Assembly (NCBI RefSeq): GCF_000143415.4
Contig: NW_003314297.1
Span: 1,390,412 to 1,454,411, forward strand
Source of the DNA: Selaginella moellendorffii
Taxonomy: Eukaryota > Streptophyta > Lycopodiopsida > Selaginellales > Selaginellaceae
Reading direction: 5' to 3'
DNA: 64,000 nt
Below, piece after piece: positions 1 to 8,884 of the stretch (position 1 is its first letter; each line of letters starts with the position of its first letter). Both the position numbers and the translations under genes were made by a program. The notes beneath the pieces were generated by a model that saw only the letters and a list, made by a program, of their open reading frames with translations, was not told the origin of the DNA and ran no database searches.

Positions 1-1018
1 GCGAAGCTAATGCAAGAGTTCCCGGACAAGTTTGGATTCTCAGTCAGTCACACAACAAGAAAGCCGCGAGAGAAAGAACTTGATGGTGTACACTACCATT
101 TCACAAGCCGTGATAGCATGGAGCTTGCTGTCAACGAGGGGATGTTTCTGGAGCACGCCAACGTGCACGGGAACATGTATGGCACTAGCATTTCAGCGGT
201 TGAAGCAGTCTCTGATGGAGGAAAGGTTGGACTTCTCCTACTTAAAGCTCTAGTTTTGGTGATTTGTTTTAACTCTGAGTTTCTCTGGCAGCGATGCATC
301 CTGGACATTGATGTACAGGGAGCTAAGTCTGTGCGACAGAGCTCGATGGAAGCATTATTTATCTTCATATTGCCCCCATCTTTTGAAGAGCTGGAAAAGC
401 GTCTTCGCGGGAGGTAAAATGGTTTTTAAGTTTTCGAGTGAACTCATACTTTGAGAGTGTTTTCCAGGGGAACGGAGACAGAGGAACAAGTAATGAAGCG
501 GCTTCAAAACGCAAAGCGAGAGCTTGAGCTCGGTAAAGACCCCTTTCTCTTTGACCATGTCTTAGTGAACGACGACCTTGAGTCCACCTACAAGCAGCTG
601 AAGGTAACCGATCATCTTTCTTGCTAAAACAAACTGGCAACATTTCATCGCAGGGTATCCTTGGTCTCGTTGACGATGGTGCCGAAATCCCAGGTAGAAG
701 TTTCCTTTTCTTTGTCTCTCGTCTGACAATCTATTCTTCCTTCTTGCAGCCTCCCGCAAACTCGTAACTGGACTCAAACCAGAAAATGACCATATGAAAG
801 TGTAAGCTTTCTTCAAAGCTTGAAATTTTTTCCACTCAAAAAACTCTGCTTTCAGGCATTTGGTGGATGTTTCGCCCGGTTTTACCAAATGGCAGCCGGT
901 AGAAGCCAGCGAAAAACAAATACCCTGCAAGTACACTAACGCGCTTCACCTCAGCGACTTAGAGATTCTCATGACGGCAAACGATGGCGAGAGCATCGTT
1001 GTGAGGCTGGGGAAGTAG
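1..1018 (+). CDS. Guanylate kinase, 3' part (5' end outside window)
   Basis: Guanylate kinase phosphorylates GMP or dGMP to the diphosphate with ATP. The reading frame is open from base 1 and begins inside the family's N-terminal lobe, with the GMP-binding stretch [20 protein letters not shown] followed in exon 2 by the conserved LDIDVQGA. I read six exons: 1-225, 292-413, 468-603, 654-693, 750-801 and 856-1018, all with GT..AG borders and closing phases. The P-loop must lie upstream of the window. The last exons add about 70 residues beyond the catalytic fold ([20 protein letters not shown] onwards), as in the longer plant guanylate kinases. Introns are only about 45-65 bases. Family assignment is secure; cytosolic or organellar location cannot be judged without the N-terminus. 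Confidence 0.93.
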
Positions 1019-1057
1019 CAAACTTATATTCCGCTTCTTGCTAGGAACCAATTTTGT

Positions 1058-1765
1058 TCACTGACCAGTTTCCTCGTGACCATTCACAACAACAGGCCGA
1101 GAATTTGCGTATCCTAGCAGCAGTCTCCTACTCGGTGGCCTCTCACGAGTAAAAGCTCTCGTAGGAGGTGGTGGCTTCTTCCTCCTCGCAACATTTCTCT
1201 TCCCAGGTGATGTTCTCTGTAGCTTCCCAGGATCAGGCTGCTCGAGCACCTCCGAATTCTCTTGGTTCTCGCGCCGCTGGCGAGAAGCTCGGATTTTTCC
1301 AGGCGAGAAGGACCAGTCGACCCGGCTGGGATCGAAGAGGTTGGCTCGGAGCTTGGTGTTGGCGACGCGGAAGCTCCGGACGAGCCACATCGTCTCTTCG
1401 GCGTCCTCCATGGTGGGACACTCGCAGTAAGCGTAGCCCACCGATTGCTGGGATGGCCCCCTCGAGACGAAGTCCCAGCGCTCCACGCCCGGGAGGCGCG
1501 CCATGAGGAAGTTAAACTCGCGGCGCTTCACAGTGAGAGGGATGTTCCAGACGCAAATGAGAATGGAGCCACACTCGCTCTCGTGGCCCTCTTTGTTTGT
1601 TCTACGCCATGGCGCTGGATCCTTGGCAGACCTGGAGCTGCTTGAATCGTCGGGAAATCTCTCCAGTCGCTGGCCCAGCGAGGCCGTGGCGACTCGAAAT
1701 CGACGAGGATTGGCGATGATTCGTCCGCCCGGCAGAGCATTCGCGTGAAGAACTATTCCGAGCAT
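1058..1765 (-). CDS. RRM-like RNA-binding protein, probably organelle-targeted
   Basis: This intronless reading frame gives about 235 residues from ATG 1765 (an in-frame ATG seven codons upstream at 1786 is possible). The first 35 residues are rich in Arg, Ala and Leu with almost no acid residues, like a mitochondrial or plastid transit peptide. Residues about 68-145 look like a divergent RRM: an RNP2-like ILICVWNIPL, then GYAYCECPTMEDAEETMW in the RNP1 and helix-2 position. The tail is basic with a run of prolines and lysines (RKKPPPPTR). No target or partner can be inferred. It converges on the guanylate kinase, stop to stop, only 39 bases apart, so the two 3' UTRs probably overlap. The RRM reading is moderate; a related ferredoxin-like fold is the alternative. 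Confidence 0.6.
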   Translation of the reverse strand: MLGIVLHANALPGGRIIANPRRFRVATASLGQRLERFPDDSSSSRSAKDPAPWRRTNKEGHESECGSILICVWNIPLTVKRREFNFLMARLPGVERWDFVSRGPSQQSVGYAYCECPTMEDAEETMWLVRSFRVANTKLRANLFDPSRVDWSFSPGKIRASRQRRENQENSEVLEQPDPGKLQRTSPGKRNVARRKKPPPPTRAFTRERPPSRRLLLGYANSRPVVVNGHEETGQ

Positions 1766-1864
1766 AGCTAGGGTCTTATACTGCAAAGTAAAACAAATTG
1801 TTATGGCTAATAAGACACAACTAATTTTCCAGAGACCTCTCCAAAAGCCCTAGAATTTCCCGAA

Positions 1865-1874
1865 AAACCCTAAA
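1865..1874 (+). promoter_or_regulatory. Telo-box (AAACCCTAAA) 10 bases before the LLPH-like start
   Basis: An AAACCCTAA-type motif lies immediately upstream of the ATG at 1885. In plants this motif (telo-box) is common in the 5' regions of ribosome-biogenesis and translation genes, which suits the neighbouring gene. Function here is inferred from position only. Confidence 0.5.
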
Positions 1875-1884
1875 TTTTGGAGCG

Positions 1885-2299
1885 ATGGCCAAGTCGCTGC
1901 GATCCAAGCGCAAGATGCGACTGAGGACGATCAAGCGGGAGATTGCGGAGCCGCACTTCGAGAAGAAGGAGCTAGAGAAGCAGGCGGCGCTCGAGGCGGC
2001 CATGGCGGCGCCCAAGGTGGAGGTGCGCCGCCGCGAGAGCAGCGCCATGGGTGAGTCTATACCGCATTTTGTAGCTCTTGCTTGTGCTCACAGCTGGGGA
2101 TTTCTGGGGTTTTGTTTTTGTCTCTCCCGCAGAGATAGAAGAAGAGAAAGTGGAGGAGCAGGAGAAGAGCGGCGGTGGCGCAATGGAGACGGACATGATG
2201 GCGTCGTCTCTCAAGCCCAAGAAATCGATCAAGAAGAGGAGCAAGAGCAGAGGAAGGCTGAAAAAGGAGAAGCACAGGCAGAAGAAACTTAAGTTTTGA
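1885..2299 (+). CDS. LLPH-like small nucleolar protein
   Basis: Two exons (1885-2050 and 2133-2299) give 110 residues. The N-terminus MAKSLRSKRKMRLRTIKRE matches the opening of the LLP homolog (LLPH, learning-associated protein) family of small basic nucleolar proteins linked in other eukaryotes to large ribosomal subunit assembly. The C-terminus is extremely basic (KPKKSIKKRSKSRGRLKKEK), expected for nucleolar targeting and RNA contact. The middle is acidic (EIEEEKVEEQEK). The intron of 82 bases has a standard GTGAGT donor and CGCAG acceptor, and the phase-1 junction rebuilds a Glu codon. The length fits the family. Confidence 0.82.
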
Positions 2300-3222
2300 A
2301 GGCTTAGCTCTCGGGATACTAGCGGTGACAAAATGAATCTTGGTCGGCTAGCTAAAAGTTTCTCCTTTTTTGTTTCTTCGCTATGGAAGTAAACCGAGAA
2401 TTGTAATGACAAAATCATGTACTTGAAATTGTCATCGATCGGGTAATCTGTGACGGCAATGGCACCTGCTCCAAAAATTGGCAGCGCAATGAAACTACAG
2501 AAAGTTTAATACGAATTCTGCTAGACTTCTGGTTTTGACAAGATCGGGACCAACGAAGTATCTCTAGAAGACATGTACAAAACCAATCCAAGGTGAGTGG
2601 CAACTCTCAACTGGAGAGTTTTCTCGTACCTTGCAGAAGCGATACATGCACGGCGCCCATGTATAAAATGTACACCTTTGGATCATCAAAACCTTGAGTT
2701 GCAATGCGTGCCAAGAGCAAGGAGGAGATAAGGAGGCGTTATCATTCATGATATGAAAGGTTTTCTTGCAGGGAGCTCGGGATTGGCAATTGAGATATTC
2801 TGACAGCGCCATGGTTTTCTTACTCCGGGATTTCTTACTCTGGACAACTGGATTGCTTGCTTTTGTCAAGAAGAGGAAGTTGTGAAACGATGGGTCACTA
2901 AATCCCTGCGCAAGGCTCGCAAATCGCGGAAATAAGCAGCTCTCGAACAAAAGTATACAAAACACTTATTGGATCGGAATATGACTTATACTTCGAGACA
3001 CACAGACGGGTCATCAGATGCATACTCTACAACCCAACAAGTTAACAGGTGTTTATTCACCACACTATTTAAATAGATAAAGTGCGCTTACGCTTGGGCA
3101 AGTGGGATAAGTGCATTGCCCTAGGTTTTGCCCTACTTAGCTTAGGTCATGTTTAAATTTTAATTAACGAAAACAAAACAAAATACAAATACAAATGATA
3201 AAACCCTCGGGTTTTAGGGTTT
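2300..3222. other. Intergenic, no supported gene
   Basis: This stretch holds the LLPH 3' region and the upstream region of the next gene. A 133-codon minus-strand frame (2564-2965) has no recognisable domain, no transit peptide and no splice support. A TTTTAGGGTTT telo-box lies at about 3212-3222, directly against the ATG at 3223. Confidence 0.6.
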
Positions 3223-3624
3223 ATGGCTATGGCGTTGCGCGCGTGCTTGCGCAGGAGATTATGGGCGCGGCACGCGTTCCCAGTGCGCCCAATGTGCACT
3301 GCGCCCACAGACGCGATTGAAATGCCAGGTAAATCGGAAGAATCTTCAGCAGCCCCAGCAGAGGATGGCAGATCGCCGGAGCTCGTCTTCGCCAGCGCAA
3401 TGTTTCACTCCTCCACGAACTGGACCCTCCGCGCCCTTGTGGAGGATTTTTGCAGCCTGCTGGAAGGGAAGAAGCTGATGAACAAGCTGGGCTTGCGCTA
3501 CCTGCGAAAGAGGTGAAAGACGAAACACTTTGATCGCTCCAGGAAAAATCTGATGGAGATGTTTTCTAGGATCGCAGTGGGCTTCGGCAAGCTATCCTCG
3601 GTGGCAAGCGAGAGTATCCGCTGA
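3223..3624 (+). CDS. Short ORF upstream of and overlapping the L6 gene, unresolved model
   Basis: From ATG 3223 an Arg- and Ala-rich N-terminus (MAMALRACLRRRLWARHAFP) looks like an organelle transit peptide, and the frame stays open to 3516. A good donor at 3513 and an acceptor ending 3569 would join it to a second exon in a frame that stops at 3624, giving about 114 residues with no family I recognise. The same second exon carries the L6 reading frame in a different phase. Either the transit peptide belongs to L6 through a splice I cannot resolve (for example donor 3329 to acceptor 3381, which does close the phase), or this is a separate short protein, or an assembly or mutational frameshift separates them. 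The telo-box at the start suggests a genuine gene start. Confidence 0.45.
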
Positions 3625-4370
3625 TCCTGGAGAAGGAGTCCAAGATCGGAAGGAAGCCAGTGCCTGTTCCAAAGGGAGTCACTGTGAAAATCGATGGACA
3701 GCTGGTGGAAGTCACGGGTCCGCTGGGGAGCTTGTCGTGGACGTTCCGAGACGAGGTTCGCATCACGCTGGAGAACGATACTCTCATCCTCAAGAGAGTG
3801 ATGGAGACGAAAAAATCTCGAGCCATGCACGGTCTGTCACGGTAAGCTCGACATTCTCATTCTTTTCCTTTCTTCTTCTAGTTTGGTTTGTTTCAGTTTG
3901 CATTACTTTCTCTCTCTCGTAGTTTTGAGTTGTGGTTTCTCAGAGTTTGGTTTCCTTGTTTTTCAGTTTTTTTCATTTCGTGTTTCGTTTGCCCATCGAT
4001 CTCTGATTTTTCTCTCTTTGATTTCTCCAGGCAGCTGCTGAGCAACATGGTGGTGGGAGTTTCACAGGGATTCGAGAAGAAGCTGATCATGGTCGGAGTT
4101 GGCTACCGAGCGGTGGTGCAGGGAAACAAGCTGCTGCTCAACATCGGCTTCAAGATGCCCGAGGTGGTGGCCATCCCCGACGGGATCACGGCGGTGGTGG
4201 AGGAGAACACCAAGATCACAGTCTCGGGGCGCGACAATGTGCTCCTCGGAAACTTTGCGGCGCTCGTTCGATCCAAGCGAAAGCCCGAGCCATACAAAGG
4301 CAAAGGCATCCGATACGCTGACGAGAAAGTGAGAAGAAAGGAGACCAAGAAAGACAAAAAGAAGAAGTAG
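3570..4370 (+). CDS. Plastid-type 50S ribosomal protein L6 (uL6)
   Basis: L6 binds 23S rRNA near the GTPase-associated centre of the large subunit. Two exons carry the whole conserved body: 3570-3841 and 4031-4370, joined by a 189-base intron. Visible signatures are ESKIGRKPVPVPKGVTVKID at the N-terminal domain, MHGLSRQLLSNMVVGVSQGF across the junction, GVGYRA, and the C-terminal PYKGKGIRYADEKVRRKE followed by a lysine tail. This ending is the bacterial/plastid type, not the cytosolic L9 type. The upstream start and transit peptide are unresolved: in this frame the sequence is open back to 3333 without a Met, while the ATG at 3223 is in another frame. Product assignment is firm; the 5' end is not. 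Confidence 0.85.
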
Positions 4371-5245
4371 CTCTTGAACGAAGAGAGATTTGCTGCTTCC
4401 ACACTTGGCATACAAATTCACCAAAGCATTCCCCACAAAGGTAGGAGCTATTCAGTGACCTTTGAGCCCGTGATCTTAGCTCGTGCATGGATTCCATTCC
4501 CTCCTCTAGGATATAGCTCTTGTGTTCCTTGTTCTTGGAATTCTCATGAGAGCCGCGAAAAAGGTTCTAGCGATTACCTAGCACCCCTCCCGCTGGAAAT
4601 CCCACGTACGCCATCGTCAAGGAATTCCACGACACGATGTTGTGGCACATCAGGCATGTCCGGGCATTTCTCTAAGGCATTCACAGCACTGTTGTCAAGG
4701 AAGAGTTTCGAGTAGAGGCCGCTCTCCACGTCGACCCCTGTGGAAATTTATGTGTGGAGAGCCTTAGATTATAGTTAAAGGCATAAAGCACAAAATAAAA
4801 CAAATTAAAGTTACACAAAAAACAATGCCAGTATTTAGCAATGTGAAAATCTTTGTTTCCTCATAACTTCAATATAATATAGTGCTTTTTTCTCTTGTTG
4901 CGAGGTCTAGAGATGCAATCCCAAGTATTGTTCCAGCAAGCAAGCTCCTAGGGTGTAAGGTGGAGTTTTACATCCTTTAAGAGTGGGTTGTGAATGCTCT
5001 CCATATTATTGTCTTGATCCATATGCTGTTTGTAATTGTGTTGGAAATTGTTCTTGTGCTTTTTACTATTAACTAGAAACAAAGCATACTTATGTTAGTA
5101 TCAATCAAATAATAATAAATAATAATCTAAAAGCAAGTTTTGCTCGTTGAGGCCCGCCGAATTGGGAGCTTATGGGATCGTGTAGTGGCGGGCGGCATTG
5201 GGAGTTTAAGAAAAAATAATTAAACTTAAACAACTTAGCAAAAGT
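4371..5245. other. Intergenic, AT-rich in its second half
   Basis: The first 350 bases are probably L6 3' UTR; a 113-codon frame at 4374-4715 has no recognisable content. From about 4740 to 5200 the sequence is AT-rich with no reading frame, RNA or clear repeat that I can support. Confidence 0.55.
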
Positions 5246-5317
5246 TCCGTTGCCGGGAATTGAACCCGGGTCTCTCGGGTGAGAGCCGAGTATCCTGACC
5301 GACTAGACTACAACGGA
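5246..5317 (-). tRNA. tRNA-Glu (anticodon CTC)
   Basis: On the minus strand the 72 bases fold as a full cloverleaf. The acceptor stem TCCGTTG pairs with CAACGGA, the anticodon stem CTCGG pairs with CCGAG around loop CTCTCAC, and the T arm is CCGGG TTCAATT CCCGG. The central triplet CTC reads GAG codons. The B-box region GGTTCAATTCC is intact. There is no intron and no encoded CCA, as usual for a nuclear gene. Confidence 0.96.
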
Positions 5318-6057
5318 ATTCTATAGTAAGCTCCGAATTCTTTTCATCATATAGGCTTTGTGACGTGGTACGTGGCAGCGCCGCAGCCGTTTGCTGCATC
5401 TAAACGCGGCCAACGTATCCAAGGGCTCACAGTTTCCTTTCCAGACAACCAAGTGCCCTTCTTTGCGTGAATCGTGGAGATTTTTCCCGAGGCGCCGGAT
5501 TGCTCGATCGATCCATCGCGGGATCGCACTCGAGCGGATCAATTGCTGGCGTTAGGTATTAGCGCGGCGGCCAGCGAGCAATGACGGTATGCGCTCGCTC
5601 GAGGCCAAAAGAATCTTGCATTGACTGGTGGTGTGTCGTGATTCGCCAATTCCAGCGGTCACAGCCAGTTGTGTTCTTCCTTGCTTGCCTTTTTTCCTTC
5701 TTCTTGCTTGAATCTTTCTTCGTGTGGCCGCCGTGCATGGATCGCAATCCCGCAATCCTGAAATATCGACTTCTTGTGCCAGATTGCGAGCGCCGCGAGG
5801 AATGTGGGTCGGGCGCCTGGGATTTCAATGGAGAAGGAGCGATCTTTCCGTCGCCGATCGAGCCGGTGAGTGTCGCAGCTCTTTGTTGAGTGAGGGAAGC
5901 AAGAAAGGAGGGAGAGAGATAGATCGCAGTGATTTTCTCTCGAGGGGGGATAGATCGCGCTGGGAGGAGACGAAGAGATGGCTCTTTCTATTTATTTCGG
6001 AGAGGAAGAGTTAGCGCAGTCCTAGTTGGAGGGAAGAGAGTGGGTATCGCTAACGCT

Positions 6058-6972
6058 ATGCCTTTGGAGCCTCTTCCAGAGAGCATGAAAATTTTCACGC
6101 CGCCGGTCAATGCAGCCAGCCTTGTGGAAAGCTTTGGTGGTTTAAAGCCCGCAAGTAGGTCGAGTGAAAAGGACGTGCTTGTAAAAAAGCGAGGGGGGGA
6201 CGAGGATAGAACAGGACTAGTCGTGGAGTCACTGGGATCATATAACACAAAGGCCAAGGATAAACTCACGGGAACTTCTTCCTCGCCGAGCGTCTACCAC
6301 CACCACCACCACTCGAGCTTCTTGCGGAGAAGAGCAGTGGAAAGTAGTAGCGGCGGTGCTGCTGGAACATCATCTCTGGAGGTGGAGGAGGACGACGAGG
6401 AAGAGGAGTGCCGACGGGTCGTGAGGATCTTTCCTCCACCGCTGCCATCGCTGGCGAGGAAGGGGCCGTCGCAGTTCCCGTGCCAGATGCCGCTGGTGGC
6501 GCTTCACCCGATCAGGAGTCACGGCCGGTTCGTGCTCCAGGAGCTCAAGGTCCCCAAGCAGCTCATGTTCCGGCCCATCCGGACGAAAGGCAGGCTCATC
6601 TTGCAGCTCAAGTATGACGAGGACGAGGATGGCGAGGCGGAGCACGGGTTGATCGGGGGTGGTGGTGGTGGTGGCGAATCCAGCAGCGGAAGCTTTGGAA
6701 GTTCTGATATCTCCGATGCCGCTATCAAAAGCCTGTCGTCCACTTCGAGCGATTCGTCGTCACTGCTGTCTACAGGCCCGGGTTCTTCGTCGATCATACC
6801 TCCAGCTACGAGCCCGACTTCTCCGTCGCTCGTCTCAGCCCCGGCTCCAGCTACAGCTCCAGTTCCAGCTCCGCCGCCCCAAATCATCGACGTTTTCTGT
6901 CAAGGCCCGTGTGGCGGGCGAAAGATGGTCGTTGAAAGCGCCGCGGGGCTGGAACAGGGAACAAAGGCGTGA
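6058..6972 (+). CDS. FAF (FANTASTIC FOUR)-domain protein
   Basis: The frame from ATG 6058 gives 304 residues; an in-frame ATG at 5929 would add 43 residues but lies in what looks like a 5' leader with a possible intron near 5871. The conserved core lies at about residues 128-185: RRVVRIFPPPLPSLARKG, then RSHGRFVLQELKVP and IRTKGRLILQLKY, the layout of the plant FAF domain (two short basic strand pairs after a Phe-Pro-Pro-Pro motif), known in Arabidopsis from proteins affecting shoot meristem size. It is preceded by an acidic stretch (EVEEDDEEEECRR) and followed by a glycine run, a serine-rich region and a Pro-Ala repeat, all likely disordered. A five-histidine run occurs at about residue 81. 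No catalytic function is expected. Confidence 0.72.
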   Translation: MPLEPLPESMKIFTPPVNAASLVESFGGLKPASRSSEKDVLVKKRGGDEDRTGLVVESLGSYNTKAKDKLTGTSSSPSVYHHHHHSSFLRRRAVESSSGGAAGTSSLEVEEDDEEEECRRVVRIFPPPLPSLARKGPSQFPCQMPLVALHPIRSHGRFVLQELKVPKQLMFRPIRTKGRLILQLKYDEDEDGEAEHGLIGGGGGGGESSSGSFGSSDISDAAIKSLSSTSSDSSSLLSTGPGSSSIIPPATSPTSPSLVSAPAPATAPVPAPPPQIIDVFCQGPCGGRKMVVESAAGLEQGTKA

Positions 6973-7495
6973 CGAGGTACTGGATTTACGTACGTAAAAA
7001 GTTTCGTACCTATCTCCTCTTTCGTCATGCCGCTCGCTTATCATCTCTTTTCACTTTTGTTCGTTTTGGATAACAAAAACTGCTGCTTCGAGCTTATTGA
7101 AATCTGCACAAGCCAAGAGCACAGCTAAATCGGAGAAGCGGACATTCCTGCTGGATTTGAGCGAGCAAATGGAAACAAGCCACATACCGGAAGAGTGGAG
7201 TAAAATGTCGTCACGAGGTAAAGTTGCATGGAGATGGGGACGTCAGCACGACGTGTGCAGTCGTCGTCCCCGTGTCTTCGCGCATAAAATCCCCGCGAAT
7301 ATGCGCCCGAATCATTCCCCATTCAAAATAACCCGCTCGTGTCGGGCCCGTCTCTTTCTGTTCTTCGTGGGCCTTGGCTATGGACGCGGAGGACGATCCT
7401 GTGGATCCAGAGCCGGCTCTATAGCAAAAAAAAGAAGAGAGAAAGAGGAAAAGATTAGAGAGAAAGGAGAGAGAGAGAGAAGAAAGAAATTCACG

Positions 7496-8601
7496 ATGTT
7501 ACCCAGCTCGTCGTTTCCTCCCGTCTATCAGCAGGACGAGGGAGGAGGCTTCGATCCCACCAAGTCGGACAGGTACTGGGAATCCCCGGCCACCGTCTCT
7601 GTTGTCGACGATGATCTTCGGAGCTGCAACCAAATGCCGTTCAAGAACGAGTTCCAGGAGCTCCTGCCGGTTCCAAACGGGGGCAGCGGCAGCGGCATCT
7701 TCACTCCCGGTTCCCACCACCAACACCAGCTCTTGCAACCACAGCTCCAGTTTGGAGACGAGCAGGCCGCTCCCTTTGGCTCGATCAACGAGGCCCAGGC
7801 GAAGCAGGAGATGCTGGCTTACCAGGCCCTGTGCCAAGCCGAGCTCATGAGGTCGGAGAAGACGCCCCACCGGACGCAATTCCAGAGGGAGAACCACATC
7901 CTGGCCGAGAGGCAGCGGCGCGAGGAGATGAACGAGAAGTTCACGGCGCTCAAAGCGTTGCTGCCAAAGTCAACCAAGGTAAAGCCGTGAGCTAATTATT
8001 CTCTAACGAACATCTACTCAGTTGCTTTACCCGCGTCTCAGAAAGACAAGGCGTCCATCGTTGGCGAGACAATCAACTACGTTCTTGAGCTGGAGAAGAA
8101 GCTCAAGGAGCTGCAGTCGACGGCCAACAGCAAGACTTCCCACCGTCACAAGAGACGAGCACTGCCAGCAGAAGCAAATCCCGAGAGGAGAATAGCAACG
8201 TCGTCAAACGCAGATCAAGGAGAGAACCTGAGCGTAAGCATTTACTTCCGTCTCGATCACTAACGCCGTGCTTAAGAAGTTTGCGTTCAGGTGAAGCCTG
8301 CAGACATTGAGCTACAGTCAATAGGAGGACAAGCGATAATCAAGATGGTTTGCATGCGAAGTCCAGGACTTGCCTTACGAATTCTGGCGACCCTCGAGAG
8401 CTGCCAAGCGCAGGTGATCCAGTCGAACATTGCAACTCTAGGAAGCCATGCCATTCTCTTCTTCACTGTTGAGGTAATATTGATCGAGAATATGATTTCG
8501 TACCTCTATTTTTCTTTTCGTTAATTCAGCTCAGCTCGAGCAATACCAGCACCGAGGAGTTGATCGCAACTCTAGAGCTCGCAGCTAGTCGCAGGGAGTA
8601 A
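7496..8601 (+). CDS. bHLH transcription factor with C-terminal ACT-like domain
   Basis: Four exons (7496-7978, 8042-8233, 8291-8473, 8530-8601) give about 309 residues with all phases closing at zero. The bHLH domain begins near residue 134 with HILAERQRREEMNEKF; the His, Glu and Arg at the first, fifth and eighth-ninth positions of this motif form the usual G-box (CACGTG) reading set. Helix 2 crosses the exon 1-2 junction (KDKASIVGETINYVLELEKK). Exon 3 (VKPADIELQSIGGQAIIKM onward) resembles the ACT-like dimerisation domain of many plant bHLH proteins. The N-terminal half is Gln/His/Pro-rich. The start was chosen after the long purine-rich leader (about 7428-7490), because residues before it in frame look non-coding. 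Target genes cannot be inferred. Confidence 0.88.
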
Positions 8602-8884
8602 AATACCACAATTTTCAGACCATTTGTAGCTTCCAGTGTATTCCATCTACATAAATTCTCCTGGAGGGAGACTTGATAGCACCTTGCTTGCTTTGTGTTC
8701 TTGCTCATTCAGATGATTGACACAACAATGAATTATCGTGATTGACAAAAGTTTCTCCTGGAATAGAAACTCAGTGTCAAAAACAAATTGATTGTCAATA
8801 TCTACAGACAGACATACCACTTATTTCCCATCCCGCGGCAATAAGTATCACATCTTGCTGTAACTGACGACCTTCCAGAGAGTT

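Noticed and set aside
2564-2965. 133-codon minus-strand frame
   Set aside because: No domain, no targeting signal, no splice sites, and unlike known proteins.
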